Part shown: positions 54,429 to 64,000 of the stretch, one piece after another | How positions within the stretch are numbered: the first letter of the stretch is position 1 | How the letters are laid out: every line of letters begins with the position of its first letter | Assembly: GCA_001465935.1 (NCBI GenBank) | Contig: LNKV01000010.1 | Location: forward strand, 1-64,000 | Direction: 5' to 3' | Source of the DNA: Clarireedia homoeocarpa | Lineage: Eukaryota; Ascomycota; Leotiomycetes; Helotiales; Rutstroemiaceae | DNA length: 64,000 nucleotides | The notes under the pieces: model-generated | Databases searched by the model: none | Told to the model about the DNA's origin: nothing | The model's input: only the letters and a program-made list of their open reading frames with translations | Translations under genes and position numbers: made by a program

Positions 54429-56483
54429 TTAGACTTGACGATGGTTTGAGCTTCCTCCCAGTTTAAACAATCGACGGATTTCAGAAGCTCGTGCAGGCGA
54501 AACGATCCTGTGGCATTCTTGTAAAGTCTCTTCAGTCAATGTGTAGATGGTGTGGTCGCGATTGTAGACCCTTGGGCTATACAGATGGCGGCGGAGGGCA
54601 GCTCTGGCGTTGGGCAATAGTCTACCTTCTGGGTTCCTAGGATCCAAATCGTGCACGAATCTAGGACCTCGCTCAAAATGAGTATCTTGCCAACTTCCAA
54701 GGGAAAAAACAGGGAGCTTGTAGCGTGTTATGGTTTCTGGAGATGCTCTCCAAAACCGAGTGAAGCGACTTAGTTTTGGCATCTCGATTTGCTCGCCAAG
54801 TAAGCTGTAATGGGTTCTCCACCAAGGCCCGGCTATCTCCCTCTTCTCCTCGGTGTTGAATAGCATTTTGAACGATGACTCGCTCCATTGCAGGTCTGTA
54901 GATGGCGGGGTCATGCTTTCGGGGCGTTGAATACCAGCTTCCTGCCAATCGTTGACCTCAATCGTGACTGGGTTCTTATATCTCATCTCACCAGTACCGC
55001 ATGGCCCAAGAAGGCGGTGCGATTGAGACCCTACCCCAGAGTTTGAGGTTTCTGGAAGATCGAGTGTTGCGAATTCTGTCTTTGGTGTAACGTAATGAAG
55101 CGATTCGCATTTTGATTCCCGACCGTTGACAAGCATTGAGACTATGGCTGGCTTCCAGTCGTCAACAGCGACTTCTACGTCCTTTCCCTTGTCTTGAATT
55201 TCAGAAGACAAGTATGCATCCTGGGCTAAAGGCCTGGTTGAAGTTTGGAATAATGGTGAGTCGCCTTCAGACGACCAATCTGTATCCAGGCTTGCTGGGC
55301 TTTTCGGCAATGGCGACTGGCTCTCAGAACGCGAATCGGTTTTCGGACTCGAATGTTTGGCTGAATCTTTCAAAGACAGCAGTTGGCTCTCAGAAGGCAA
55401 ACATGTGTTCAGTTTTGAAGGTCCGATTGGAGTTTTCAATGATGGTGAGTAAATCTTAGGAGACAAGTTGCAAGCTGAGCTTGAAAGTCCGGTCACATTT
55501 TTCAACGATGGCGGGTTGCTCCCAGCATTGCTAGAATCACCAGAATCACTAGAAGCCCTAGAGCTGTTCTCTGGAAGTTTCTCGTTTCCAAGGCCTCCTC
55601 TAATATGCAATGTGGTAGACGTGGTTGAATCGGTCACACTTGGAGTGTTCGAACCGAGTTGAGAAGGGGAGCTTTGGCGACTTGGACCTTCTCCGTTGTC
55701 TCTCTGTAGTTCATCAAAGTCCCTCGAATTCACACCATGTAATTGTTGAATTTCTTGCCCCAAGGAAGGTAGTAGCGGTGTATGTCTTGGAATTGGACTG
55801 CCATTTGCTTGATGACTTGACGAATAATTACCGACTGTGTATTCGGTATGCCAGCCACCTGCAGGAGGAAAGAACACAGAGCTTGCCACTTGGGTTGAAT
55901 AATTGCTTTGGTGGTAAGAGTCAAGAGGCACAGGACTTTGAGTTGTTTGTAGAGCATATACTGGTTCTGGTTCTGGTTCTGGTTCACAGAGGATTCGTGA
56001 ACCTAGAGGGACAATGTTTAGGTCTGCCAGAGGACTGATGCTAGATGAACTACATTCGCCGCCCGTGTATTCTCCATTATCCTTGGCGTCTAGATTGTTT
56101 GCGAGAATACATTTCTTATCATTGGCTGGCGGGTTTCTGGGTTGTGAAGGAAGCGAAGATCCGTTGGTGATTCTTGACTTGTTGCTGCGACGTCGCTTAC
56201 AGAATGCATTCTCCCAAATACGGATGCCCATCGGGTTGTTTAGAGTTGGATAGGTAGAGTCTTCGGTGCTTGGATCGAGAGGATACATGTATGCCATGTG
56301 ATCGAAAGGTTGTTCATCGTCACCGGGCCACCTTTGTCGATGCGATTGTTCGTCGTCCCAGATCGGGGACCTCGACAATGATGGCGACAGGGAGTAGTCA
56401 TCCATGAAAAGATCCAAAATCCATGGTGGCATGCTGTCGTGTATGCTGTCCATTGTGTTGGAGTGTGGGGGTGTTTCTGACAT
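54429..56483 (-). CDS. Hypothetical Ser/Pro-rich protein with ~22-residue tandem repeats
   Basis: This is a single long open frame of 684 residues that I do not recognise. The N-terminus is acidic and aromatic (PPWILDLFMDDYSLSPSLS), a composition seen in activation-type regions. A KRRRSNKSR basic patch near residue 95 could be a nuclear signal. An EPEPEPEP stretch follows, then five degenerate tandem units at residues 324-430. The C-terminal 150 residues look folded: GPWWRTHYSLLGEQ, RFTRFWRASPETITRYKLP and ARAALRRHLYSPRVYNRDH, rich in W, R and Y. It has no introns. It may be a lineage-restricted regulator, but that is a guess. The uninterrupted length and biased but protein-like composition make chance unlikely. 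Confidence 0.72.
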   Translation of the reverse strand: MSETPPHSNTMDSIHDSMPPWILDLFMDDYSLSPSLSRSPIWDDEQSHRQRWPGDDEQPFDHMAYMYPLDPSTEDSTYPTLNNPMGIRIWENAFCKRRRSNKSRITNGSSLPSQPRNPPANDKKCILANNLDAKDNGEYTGGECSSSSISPLADLNIVPLGSRILCEPEPEPEPVYALQTTQSPVPLDSYHQSNYSTQVASSVFFPPAGGWHTEYTVGNYSSSHQANGSPIPRHTPLLPSLGQEIQQLHGVNSRDFDELQRDNGEGPSRQSSPSQLGSNTPSVTDSTTSTTLHIRGGLGNEKLPENSSRASSDSGDSSNAGSNPPSLKNVTGLSSSACNLSPKIYSPSLKTPIGPSKLNTCLPSESQLLSLKDSAKHSSPKTDSRSESQSPLPKSPASLDTDWSSEGDSPLFQTSTRPLAQDAYLSSEIQDKGKDVEVAVDDWKPAIVSMLVNGRESKCESLHYVTPKTEFATLDLPETSNSGVGSQSHRLLGPCGTGEMRYKNPVTIEVNDWQEAGIQRPESMTPPSTDLQWSESSFKMLFNTEEKREIAGPWWRTHYSLLGEQIEMPKLSRFTRFWRASPETITRYKLPVFSLGSWQDTHFERGPRFVHDLDPRNPEGRLLPNARAALRRHLYSPRVYNRDHTIYTLTEETLQECHRIVSPARASEIRRLFKLGGSSNHRQV
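55194..55514 (-). repeat. Five degenerate ~22-codon repeats inside the hypothetical gene
   Basis: Reading down the minus strand, units of 22, 22, 22, 19 and 22 residues fill exactly 107 codons. Starts: PPSLKNVTG, SPSLKTPIG, LLSLKDSAK, SPLPKSPAS and SPLFQTSTR. Units 2 to 5 end in SESQ, SESQ, SEGD and SEIQ; unit 1 ends SPKIY. Confidence 0.75.
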
Positions 56484-58346
56484 TGCTTCGTTCTTGTTCT
56501 TGCGCTGATGGAAAAGAAATATGTTCGAGGTGGGTACTTTACATGCTATATATACTTTTCGAAGGTTCTGATTTGTTCTTGAAAGGCTCAGTTCATATCT
56601 TCGAATTCATATCTGAACTGCAATGATATAACCATTTATGAATTCTATGGTTCGACAGACTAGAAAGGGTAAAATGCATATATTTTTAATGGTACGCAGG
56701 GTCGCGCGCCCCCGAGCACCCCTATTACACATTCTTCCACTTTGCACGTTTTCCCATTTTCTATAGGAAAAATTCGGCGTTCGTGCAAACCAAGGTAGGT
56801 AGAAATAGACGGGTCCTTCTACTTAGGAAAAGGCTTGAAAAGCCATATTCTACTCATGTTAGCCCTTTTTCTATTGGTTCTTCTTGAATAATTTCCTTTC
56901 TTGGGTAAAAAATAAGACTCTTATAATGATATAAGGGTGTACTTCTGTGGGTTATGCGAACATGGTTTAGTTGATGAAATCAATGATACTGTAGTTTAGA
57001 CTATCTTATGTGAATAGTTTTTATATTGCTTCTTGCATGTAATATGTGTGCTTCTTCTCTCACTACTATCATCATCTATCCTTCATTTGCATCAAGATGC
57101 TACACCCCCTAAGATGCACTACTATGCAGGCTCGGGTTTCAATTTCTTAATTGTCAAGCTGAATTTCTAATATCTACTCTGATATATCCTCCAAAGTCTC
57201 GACGTTAAAAGCAAACAAACTCGCCTATTCGTAAGCTGCCCCTGAAAACCTTAGACCCCCCGGAAAACCAATCTCACATCGAAAATATTAAACCCTTCAG
57301 ACTTCTCGTGGCATGATTACTTTTCCCTATCTCAAAACTTTCATATTTCGGGCACCATTTTCGATTAGAAAGCCATGACCTTCCTCTTTCCCCGTAAAAA
57401 AATACTGTACACAGGAACCCACCTCACGCACTGGGGGGTTTTCACTTGAACAATCAGGAATCCGAAGTTAGTCGAATAGTTAGTACAGCCACTTGTGTAT
57501 AATTTGATTTGAAATAGAAGAGATATGGATAGAACTTCAGAATTTAGTAATACAGGCAGGAACTAAGCTACTTTTAAGGTATAGTAATCTTACCACAAAC
57601 AAAGGAAGGAATGAAACACTTATCTAAAGCCTAGGAAGGACGCCATAGAGCTAAGGTTAGAGTAAGATAAGCCTCTAAGAATGATAGCTCGTTGCTGTAA
57701 TCCATTCCCATGGATCGAATAAAATTGGTACCAAAACTTCGACTGATATGTGCATGGATCAGTATGCAGGTAACAATTCACTGATCGCCATTCATTCCTG
57801 GTTTGAGGAGTCTTTCAAATGTACCTTTTATCTGGTTGCGTAAATGTAACTGTTGTTTCGACTTTAATTCTGGGTATTGCTATGTCACTGATATGGCACG
57901 AAATACTGAGTTGAATTGGGTCTGATTCTTCTAATTAAGTGGGAGATCTAAGCTATCTATATAACCCAGCTCTCCTGTGTTGAGGCAATGAGGGCATTCC
58001 CATATGGAGTAACGCTGTAGCTAGGAATTACACCCGCCTCCCCCTACGCCAAGCGAGTTTCTATTTCAACATGAAACATACCTGAAGTATACACAGTAGG
58101 TAGGACGAAAGTAGAGCTAAGTTGCTGTCGAATAAGGTGAATCACACCTATACTACAGGTGTAGAGTTTGGTAACTATCTAACGAGCGAGTAAGAATCGA
58201 GTTATTCTCTTCTTCGATTTCTTCCCTATATATGTTTGTGCTACCACGGTTAACTGTTTGCACAGCCTAGCATTCTAGGAAGAGTACCTATCCACATATC
58301 CAAATCTGTGGGCGTCGATGCGCTAACTTACACCTCTAAGTTATAT
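56484..58346. other. Gene-poor region, no supported feature
   Basis: About 1.9 kb upstream of the hypothetical gene and left of the hAT-like element. No open frame above about 60 codons has protein-like features, and the bases lean to A and T without reaching the level of 1-535. It may hold decayed repeats I cannot name. Confidence 0.5.
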
Positions 58347-59427
58347 CGGTATTGGGCAACCTATTCCACCCGGAATATTTTTGACCTCTATGGAATAATA
58401 TTCCATTCCAGAAGGAAATCTGCCGGATAGTATTCTATAATAACCGGAATATCTGGAATATCCGGGGTAGCTGACAAACCACTTTGAATTGCCTAATTAG
58501 GAAATAATGACTCTTATCCGAAGTTGTATTCGGACGAAATTATATAAATTTCTTCTAATTAAACTAATAAGATTAATTGTATATATTTGATATTCTCTTT
58601 TTTACTCTTTTACTTTTCTTCAACAGCGATCATGTCTTCCAACGAGCCTAAGCTTCCTAATAACCGTCGTATTCAGCCAGGTTCTATCTAAACCAATATG
58701 CCTCTTCCTTTATTGATCAACAAAAGAAATAGAGAACTACCTGAGAGTAGTTCCCAAGCCTCAGAGTTGTAGCTCAAGAACAGTAGCAAGTAGCTCAAGA
58801 AAGAAGTCTTAATCGTCGAGCAGAAGTGTTGGAATGTAGGCCTTCAGGCATGCAAGAGCCTATTGAATGTCTGGGTCTAGGCATGCAAGAGCCTATGGAA
58901 TGTCTGACTTCAGGATCGCAAAGCCTATGGAATGAGGCTTGGAATGCGATGCCTGGAATGACCCCAGGATTGAGGGCTCGGAATGCGAGGCCTGAAGGGC
59001 CTATAAATATAGCTAGTCCTTCCCACTGTAGATAGTGATAAGAAACCAAGCAAGTTATCCTATGCCAGTTAGTCGAATAAGCATCATTTGCACCCATTGT
59101 TGAATCCATTAAAGCCTATAAGCAGTACATTTAGTGTACTACCCGCTGGAACCTATCGCCACGCCGCAACAAGAAGCATTAAAGCTAGCTCAAAAGGAAA
59201 TTTCACTTCGGTAATTCAATATATAGAATAATCGGGTATGTAGTATAGGCTAATAATTACAGTCGGAAAAAAGTATATCCTCATTTTTGCCTGATTTGTA
59301 CTGCTGTATTCATCAAAATCACCTAAAACACACCCAAATATTGCCTCAAAAATACACAAATCAGGCAGATATAAGGCTATTATACCCCGGATTACCCTGG
59401 GTATATTCCACCCGTTGCCCAACATTG
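58347..59427. mobile_element. Degenerate hAT-like element, probably non-autonomous
   Basis: The left end reads CGGTATTGGGCAAC and the right end, on the opposite strand, CAATGTTGGGCAAC. The two share TTGGGCAAC plus partial outer matches, close to the terminal inverted repeats of hAT transposons. AGTTATAT lies directly outside both ends (58339-58346 and 59428-59435), an 8-bp target-site duplication as hAT transposases make. The flanking direct repeat in fact extends to 15 bp, because CGGTATT also follows on the right. TATTCCACCC occurs near both ends, and GGAATAT words cluster at the left, as subterminal transposase sites do. The 1.08-kb interior has no transposase, only short broken frames and a 33-bp minisatellite. 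It is either an internally deleted or a decayed copy. Confidence 0.6.
58847..58940. repeat. 33-bp minisatellite inside the hAT-like element
   Basis: Units begin at 58847, 58880 and 58913 with a 33-bp period. The first two share GGCATGCAAGAGCCTAT; the third is changed and incomplete. Confidence 0.8.
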
Positions 59428-59940
59428 AGTTATATCGGTATTAGTGATGTTTGCTCCTAGAATGGAATGATTTGACCGAGGCTCGTTAGGAAAGTGCGAG
59501 GTTTTACAGCTTGCAGAAGAGCTTTGAACCTCTTACCGACTTGAGACTTGTCTCGATGATGTCCCAATGCAAACAGAAACATGTTAGTTCATTTGTATCG
59601 GCACACTCACTACGCAGGAGAGAGCAGTCCGATTTGAACATTTCTTTTTTACCATGACTATCCACGTAGCCCGCTGTCTATCTATATGTCCAGCCAACGC
59701 AAGTTTTTCTACCTCTTGTGGAAACTTCTCCAATGCAAGAAACCTATGATGACACTAAACCACCTTGAGTGACACTCGTATGCGCCAAATGCCTATACCC
59801 ATTTCCCTTAATCATCCAATGCGTGAAATCCGACGTAAAACTTGCCATAATCCTTTCCACAGAGCTGCTGGTATCATCTAGACGACCTTTTCCCTCAATT
59901 TACATCAAAACTTGTATAAAATCCAATCCAGACGCTAGGT
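59428..59940. other. Intergenic region right of the hAT-like element
   Basis: 513 bp holding the right target-site copy and then the 3' flank of the aminotransferase gene. Nothing else is seen. Confidence 0.5.
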
Positions 59941-61603
59941 TTAAGCACCAACTTCATCGATTACAACACCCCATTCGTGGCTCTCGTTGCCATACATGAC
60001 GTCAACCAACCATTGCTTGATCTTCGCAGCGTACTCTCCACTGTCGCCCTTCACCATTGGAATCTCAATATCTTTCTCACGGTAGTTGACCACGGAGACT
60101 GGGCATACGAAGTAAGCTGTGCCGGCCGCGAAAGCTTCGACGATACGGCCTTCGCTTGCAGTTTCGGCAACTTCATCCATAGTGAATTTACGCTCGACGA
60201 CTTCAAGTTCAGGGATACGCTCGCGAACGAGTCTGTGCCATGTCAGCTGATGTTCTGCAAGAGAATGAAACGGGGCGCAGGAGAACTTACTGCAAAATAC
60301 TTCTTCTGGTGACACCATCCAGGATGATCTTGTCATCAAGAGGAGCAGTAACCAATTGTTGCTTACCCTCCTTGGTCTTCCAGATAACGAAAAAGTTACT
60401 GGCTCCTGCCTCAGTCACAATTCCGTTGAGCAACCACAAAACTTGGTCGTAACCACGTGATCGGGCCTCTGAATTGGCCATCAAGGTTGGTCCGTAATTT
60501 GCGCCGACCTTTGCGAAACCGAATCCACCAGGCCAAGCGCGGACGCCATCTGTAGAAGCGAGTAGCTTCAGACCCTTAGGCTGATCCATGGATGGCATGA
60601 AAGTTGAAATAACGAAGAGAGTGGCTTCCTTGGGGCTGGCGACACCGACTGAAAATAAAGTTTAGCAAGGGAATCCAGAAGAAAGGGCCGCATATGGGGG
60701 TCTTTAGCTTGGAAGTGAATCACTCACGTGCACCGGCACTGCCAATCATGGTAGGTCTCAAGTAAAGGAAAGTACCAGGAGTTGGCAGCCATTTTGGACC
60801 GTCTACTGAGATCATCGCAACAATGAGTTTCTCCAATTCTTTGGGATCAAAGGCAGGTAAAGAGATTCGAGTAGCGGAAGTGAGCATCCTCTGGCAATTG
60901 CAATCCGGACGGAACAATCTGAGCTTTCCATCGAAACCTCTGTACATCTTCATTCCCTCGAAACATTCTGTAGCATAGCTGGCAGTAGTCAGTGAGATTG
61001 TCGGGTTCTGGTATTGTGTTTTTGGGGGGGGGGGGAGGAACTGCCCAAGCTCGCCGCCTTAAATGCTTGGGCGGGGCGAGCTATACTGGATTATCCCGAA
61101 ACTCTGGAACCACCATTTGCAATATATTGCCCCAGATCCAATAAAGCAGGTAGGTGTCATGCTTCGTCACCGATTGGCAATTTCTTTCTCAACTGTGAGA
61201 AGTTGCATTACAGCAAGAGGATCCCTGGCTTCTGTGCCGTGTGTCGTACATTTGGGGAGCGGGAGGACAGGAGAAATCGAACTCACTGCAAGACGGAAGC
61301 CGTGGGAGCAAGAGAGAGGTTTCCGTAAGGCTTCAATTCCGGTGCACCCCATCCGGTCGTCGCGTTCCAAACTGCGGTGATCATGTGGTCTGTACATTGG
61401 GAAGAGGTATTAATAATTGGGTCGCCTGGCTGAGGGACAGTCATAGGTGTGGTAGTTTTGGTGATTTTCAGCTTAGATGCATCCAAGTGAGGAAGAGGTC
61501 CGTCCTCAATAACGGCGATCTTTTTGCTGACGGCAGCAGCTGTGAGCTCTGAAGTCTGTTGGATATCCCTCGGAGGGGTATTGGAGATAGCTGCGGGAGA
61601 CAT
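59941..61603 (-). CDS. Branched-chain amino acid aminotransferase
   Basis: This fold-type IV PLP enzyme moves the amino group between Leu/Ile/Val and 2-oxoglutarate. There are four exons on the minus strand: 61603-61287, 60978-60728, 60648-60291 and 60232-59941, with introns of 308, 79 and 58 nt; the product is 405 residues. Family features: HYATECFEGMKMYRGFDGKLRLFRP across intron 1, WLPTPGTFLYLRPTMIG, the PLP lysine Lys236 in FAKVGANYGPT, GVTRRSILQL across intron 3, and AFAAGTAYFVCPVSVV. The N-terminus (MSPAAISNTPPRDIQQ) is not a clear presequence; the frame is open upstream but begins only with TTG, so 61603 is used. Intron 1 is four to six times longer than most here and holds a 12-G run and a hairpin. 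Confidence 0.95.
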
Positions 61604-62661
61604 GATGGTTGGGATTGGTTGTGCTGGTCTGGTAAATCGAACGAGCAATTGATTTCCGTATAAAAAATAAAATGTTGATAAACAAAGAGGAACTCCGTGG
61701 GTATAAGTAGAAAGTGAGCTAACAATCCTTCATAATTGAGTCACACCCCTGCACAAGCGAAAATCGAGGAGAAGCTAGTGTAGGAAATTTTCGTCACTTT
61801 TTCCCAGCAAAAAGGAAGAAATCAATGGAAAGTTGCGGGCCCTAACACTTACGTTAAATCTCACTTGGACATACGGAGTAGAAGCTAGAGGCAACCAATG
61901 AATACCAAACCAAAGAGAGCACCCGCCACAGAAAAGCCAACATTCTTTCCAGAAATTCTTGGCTGGTCCGACACAGCTTGTGGGTCAGATTTTGTGCCTG
62001 CATGATAGGAGCATCCGCTACGGAGGTAGTGAGCAGTTTTCTGGCACTTCCAGACTAGATGGATATTACGGCATGGAGATACCTTGGACGGATTGTGACA
62101 TCAATGGGTCGAAGAGGGGTACGACGAGTAGACATCTCAAGAACGCGCGTGCCAGATAAGTCCATATCCATACAAGAGGATTGGTCCTAGAATTTTCTGC
62201 CTCCTCTGCTAGGCGAGCGATAGCAATCTAACATCTCTTTGATACAACCAACGTCTGACATCAGCCGGTCTGTCTGTTAGTAGATAAGGAAGGGCGCGGA
62301 GGTTGTGGAGATGTGATGTCGTTTGGCATTTTAATGCTCGAAAGAGTTCGGCTATAAAATTTATACACCGCTTATAGGCGGCTTTCTTAGGTTACTCTCG
62401 GTCACTCAAAATGGAACGCATCCCTGCTGCAATTCGTACTGTTAAGTCACGAGCCCCCTCAACAAGCCTATAGACGGATTGTTGTCCTGAGTGATGGTGA
62501 ATGGTCAAGAATGCTAAAGAATCTAGCGGTCAGCCTATGGTATCAATCAACTGTTATGGTATCTCTATGCCATAAGAATTAGGTAAATCTATGTGCTTTT
62601 ATTTTAGCCCCTCTCTGCCCCTCCCTCGACACCGCACCCACTCGCAATCATGAAACTAATT
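61604..62661. other. Intergenic region, aminotransferase promoter and ECT1 3' side
   Basis: About 1.06 kb. No gene, RNA or clear repeat is seen; short frames lack family features. Confidence 0.5.
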
Positions 62662-64000
62662 CTATGATTTACTCTCCTTCAATCGCTGCTCTTCTTCCAT
62701 GCGCTCTCGCGTCCTTTGAGCTTCCTCGCCAATTCCCTTCACACCTTTGACGCGCTGTCTCTCTTCATACATTGCTCGGCTCTTCAAGATCCTTTCTACG
62801 ATTTGGCCAGCATTTACAGACGCAAAGACATGATTTCCTATTTCGCGATATATGCCCATCTCCTTAGCTGCCACATACGGATCATATGTCAAGGGCATAA
62901 AGCTAGTTGGACCGTGGTAGACGGCATCCGGAACCCCCCAGGGTGTTGAAGTGAGATAACCCTTATTTGGGGCGAATGGGGCGCCAAAGATGACGGAATT
63001 GACATACTGATGACCGTTAGATTGATGTTTCAGGTACTAAGGAGTTCGACATACCTTGCACTGTAAAACACAGAGACCCCGCTCGTAGATATTCATAATG
63101 GGATAATTGACTCCCTTCCAGTGATTGATAACATCATCATCGTGTACACCGGCAACCACAAAGCAAGGCGCATAGTCTTCACCTTTGCCAGTTCGCTCTT
63201 GTACTGCTTCCTTGCTATACCAGCCTTCTTTTGTAGCGAGATCTTCTTCGGCCTTTATAACTTGTCTGAGGAACTCAATGTGACCAGAGGAGAAGAGGTC
63301 GAATCCACCGTCAACGTAAACAACTCGTTGGCCAGGCTTGGGCGTGCTTCCCTGGATTAGAGAACTGAATGTGCCTTTCTCATCCCCGGTATCATTGCCC
63401 CTGGCCGCCATTGACGCGTTCCAGAACCACACGCTGGATCCAGGATGAAGACCCGTTTGATCAGTAGCATACATTCGCATTCTCTCAGTCATAGCTTCGC
63501 CATTGGCCTTTATCTCTCCTGGTGTGCCAGAACCCTTCTCTCCAGCCAAAAGTTTCGTCAACGATTTGATGAAATGAGTTCTCGTACAGAGAAGCATTCG
63601 TCCCACAAGGTCTGTTGTCGAAATACTAGGAGTGCGTTTGACGACTTTGAATCTGCCCGCAGCTTTCACGAACCGGTAGCAGTCCTCACCACTACTATCC
63701 GAAGTAATATCGTCCCCATGTACCACGTATTGGCAACCGTAGTGGGAAATCCATGGAAGAGATGTAACATAAGGCGCATATGGTACGGATTGCGTGACCC
63801 ATCTGCAGGCATCGACAGCGGCGATTCTTGAGGAGTAGAATCAGTAAACCAATACACGTCCAGTGCTCGTTCGTCCCTAATTACCGTTCTTGTAAGGTCA
63901 TGACCGTAGGCCCTTTGTTCTCGAGGATCGATTCATCGGAATGGATCCCTACTACCAGTTCATTTCCCAATTGCCTGGCTTGGAGCATTGCGCCAGCGTG
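62662..64000 (-). CDS. ECT1: Ethanolamine-phosphate cytidylyltransferase, 3' part (runs off window)
   Basis: This enzyme makes CDP-ethanolamine from CTP and phosphoethanolamine in the Kennedy pathway. Three exons lie in the window (64000-63885, 63826-63055, 63006-62662), with introns of 58 and 48 nt; the N-terminus is beyond the right edge. The first visible residues, HAGAMLQARQLGNELVVG, are the end of the N-terminal HxGH nucleotide-binding motif. Then come DACRWVTQSVPYAPYVTS, YVVHGDDI and the RTPSISTTDLVGRML signature of the first cytidylyltransferase domain. The second domain starts VVYVDGGFDLFSSGHIEFL. Here the HxGH motif reads SSGH, so this half is probably degenerate, as is usual in this family. 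The C-terminus is a charged helix (RTRERMEEEQRLKESKS). It is incomplete only because the window ends. Confidence 0.95.

Overview
This window is nuclear DNA of a filamentous ascomycete (Pezizomycotina). Short GT-AG introns of 47-79 nt interrupt most genes, there is one very AT-rich block of the kind repeat-induced point mutation (RIP) leaves, and the gene set is typical of the group. The protein flavour suggests Leotiomycetes, but that placement is inference. Exon borders were worked out by hand from splice signals, reading-frame continuity and family conservation. Every multi-exon model below closes in frame.

Layout. 1-535 is an AT-rich block that abuts a 5'-truncated, frameshifted NUDIX hydrolase relic (to 1074). 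1339-13870 is dense: an atypical SDR, RFT1 (N-glycan precursor translocation), DBP3 (ribosome-biogenesis DEAD-box helicase), ISU1 (Fe-S scaffold), a UBP14/USP5-type deubiquitinase and DUG1 (Cys-Gly dipeptidase). A 5.1-kb gene-free stretch then precedes a 1029-residue C2H2 plus fungal-specific transcription factor (18990-22598). Next come an AMPK1-CBM/Crp1-like protein with 58-residue tandem repeats, a microsatellite-rich 3.2-kb intergenic region, the PKA regulatory subunit, BCAS2/SPF27 (Prp19 complex), a neutral ceramidase and RPC1 (Pol III largest subunit). These are followed by the NEM1 phosphatase, eIF2B-beta, a repeat-containing low-complexity protein, an SDR, GRX5, PPC decarboxylase and two unrecognised proteins. 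After a gene-poor interval lie a branched-chain aminotransferase and the 3' part of ethanolamine-phosphate cytidylyltransferase, which runs off the right edge.

The genes are independent housekeeping units, not a cluster. Functional echoes exist: ISU1 and GRX5 both serve mitochondrial Fe-S assembly; NEM1, ECT1 and the ceramidase touch membrane lipid metabolism; DUG1 and GRX5 touch glutathione biology. They are not adjacent, and I see no secondary-metabolite, mating-type or defence cluster.

The non-standard content is at the edges and in the gaps. The main items are the truncated NUDIX relic beside the AT-rich block, a probable 1.08-kb degenerate hAT-like element at 58347-59427 with degenerate terminal inverted repeats and an 8-bp (possibly 15-bp) flanking direct repeat, an acidic-free in-frame N-terminal extension of DUG1, a G-quadruplex-capable polypurine tract, exact 174-bp coding repeats, and a 22-residue tandem repeat in an orphan protein. 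I did not find a convincing new multi-gene system.
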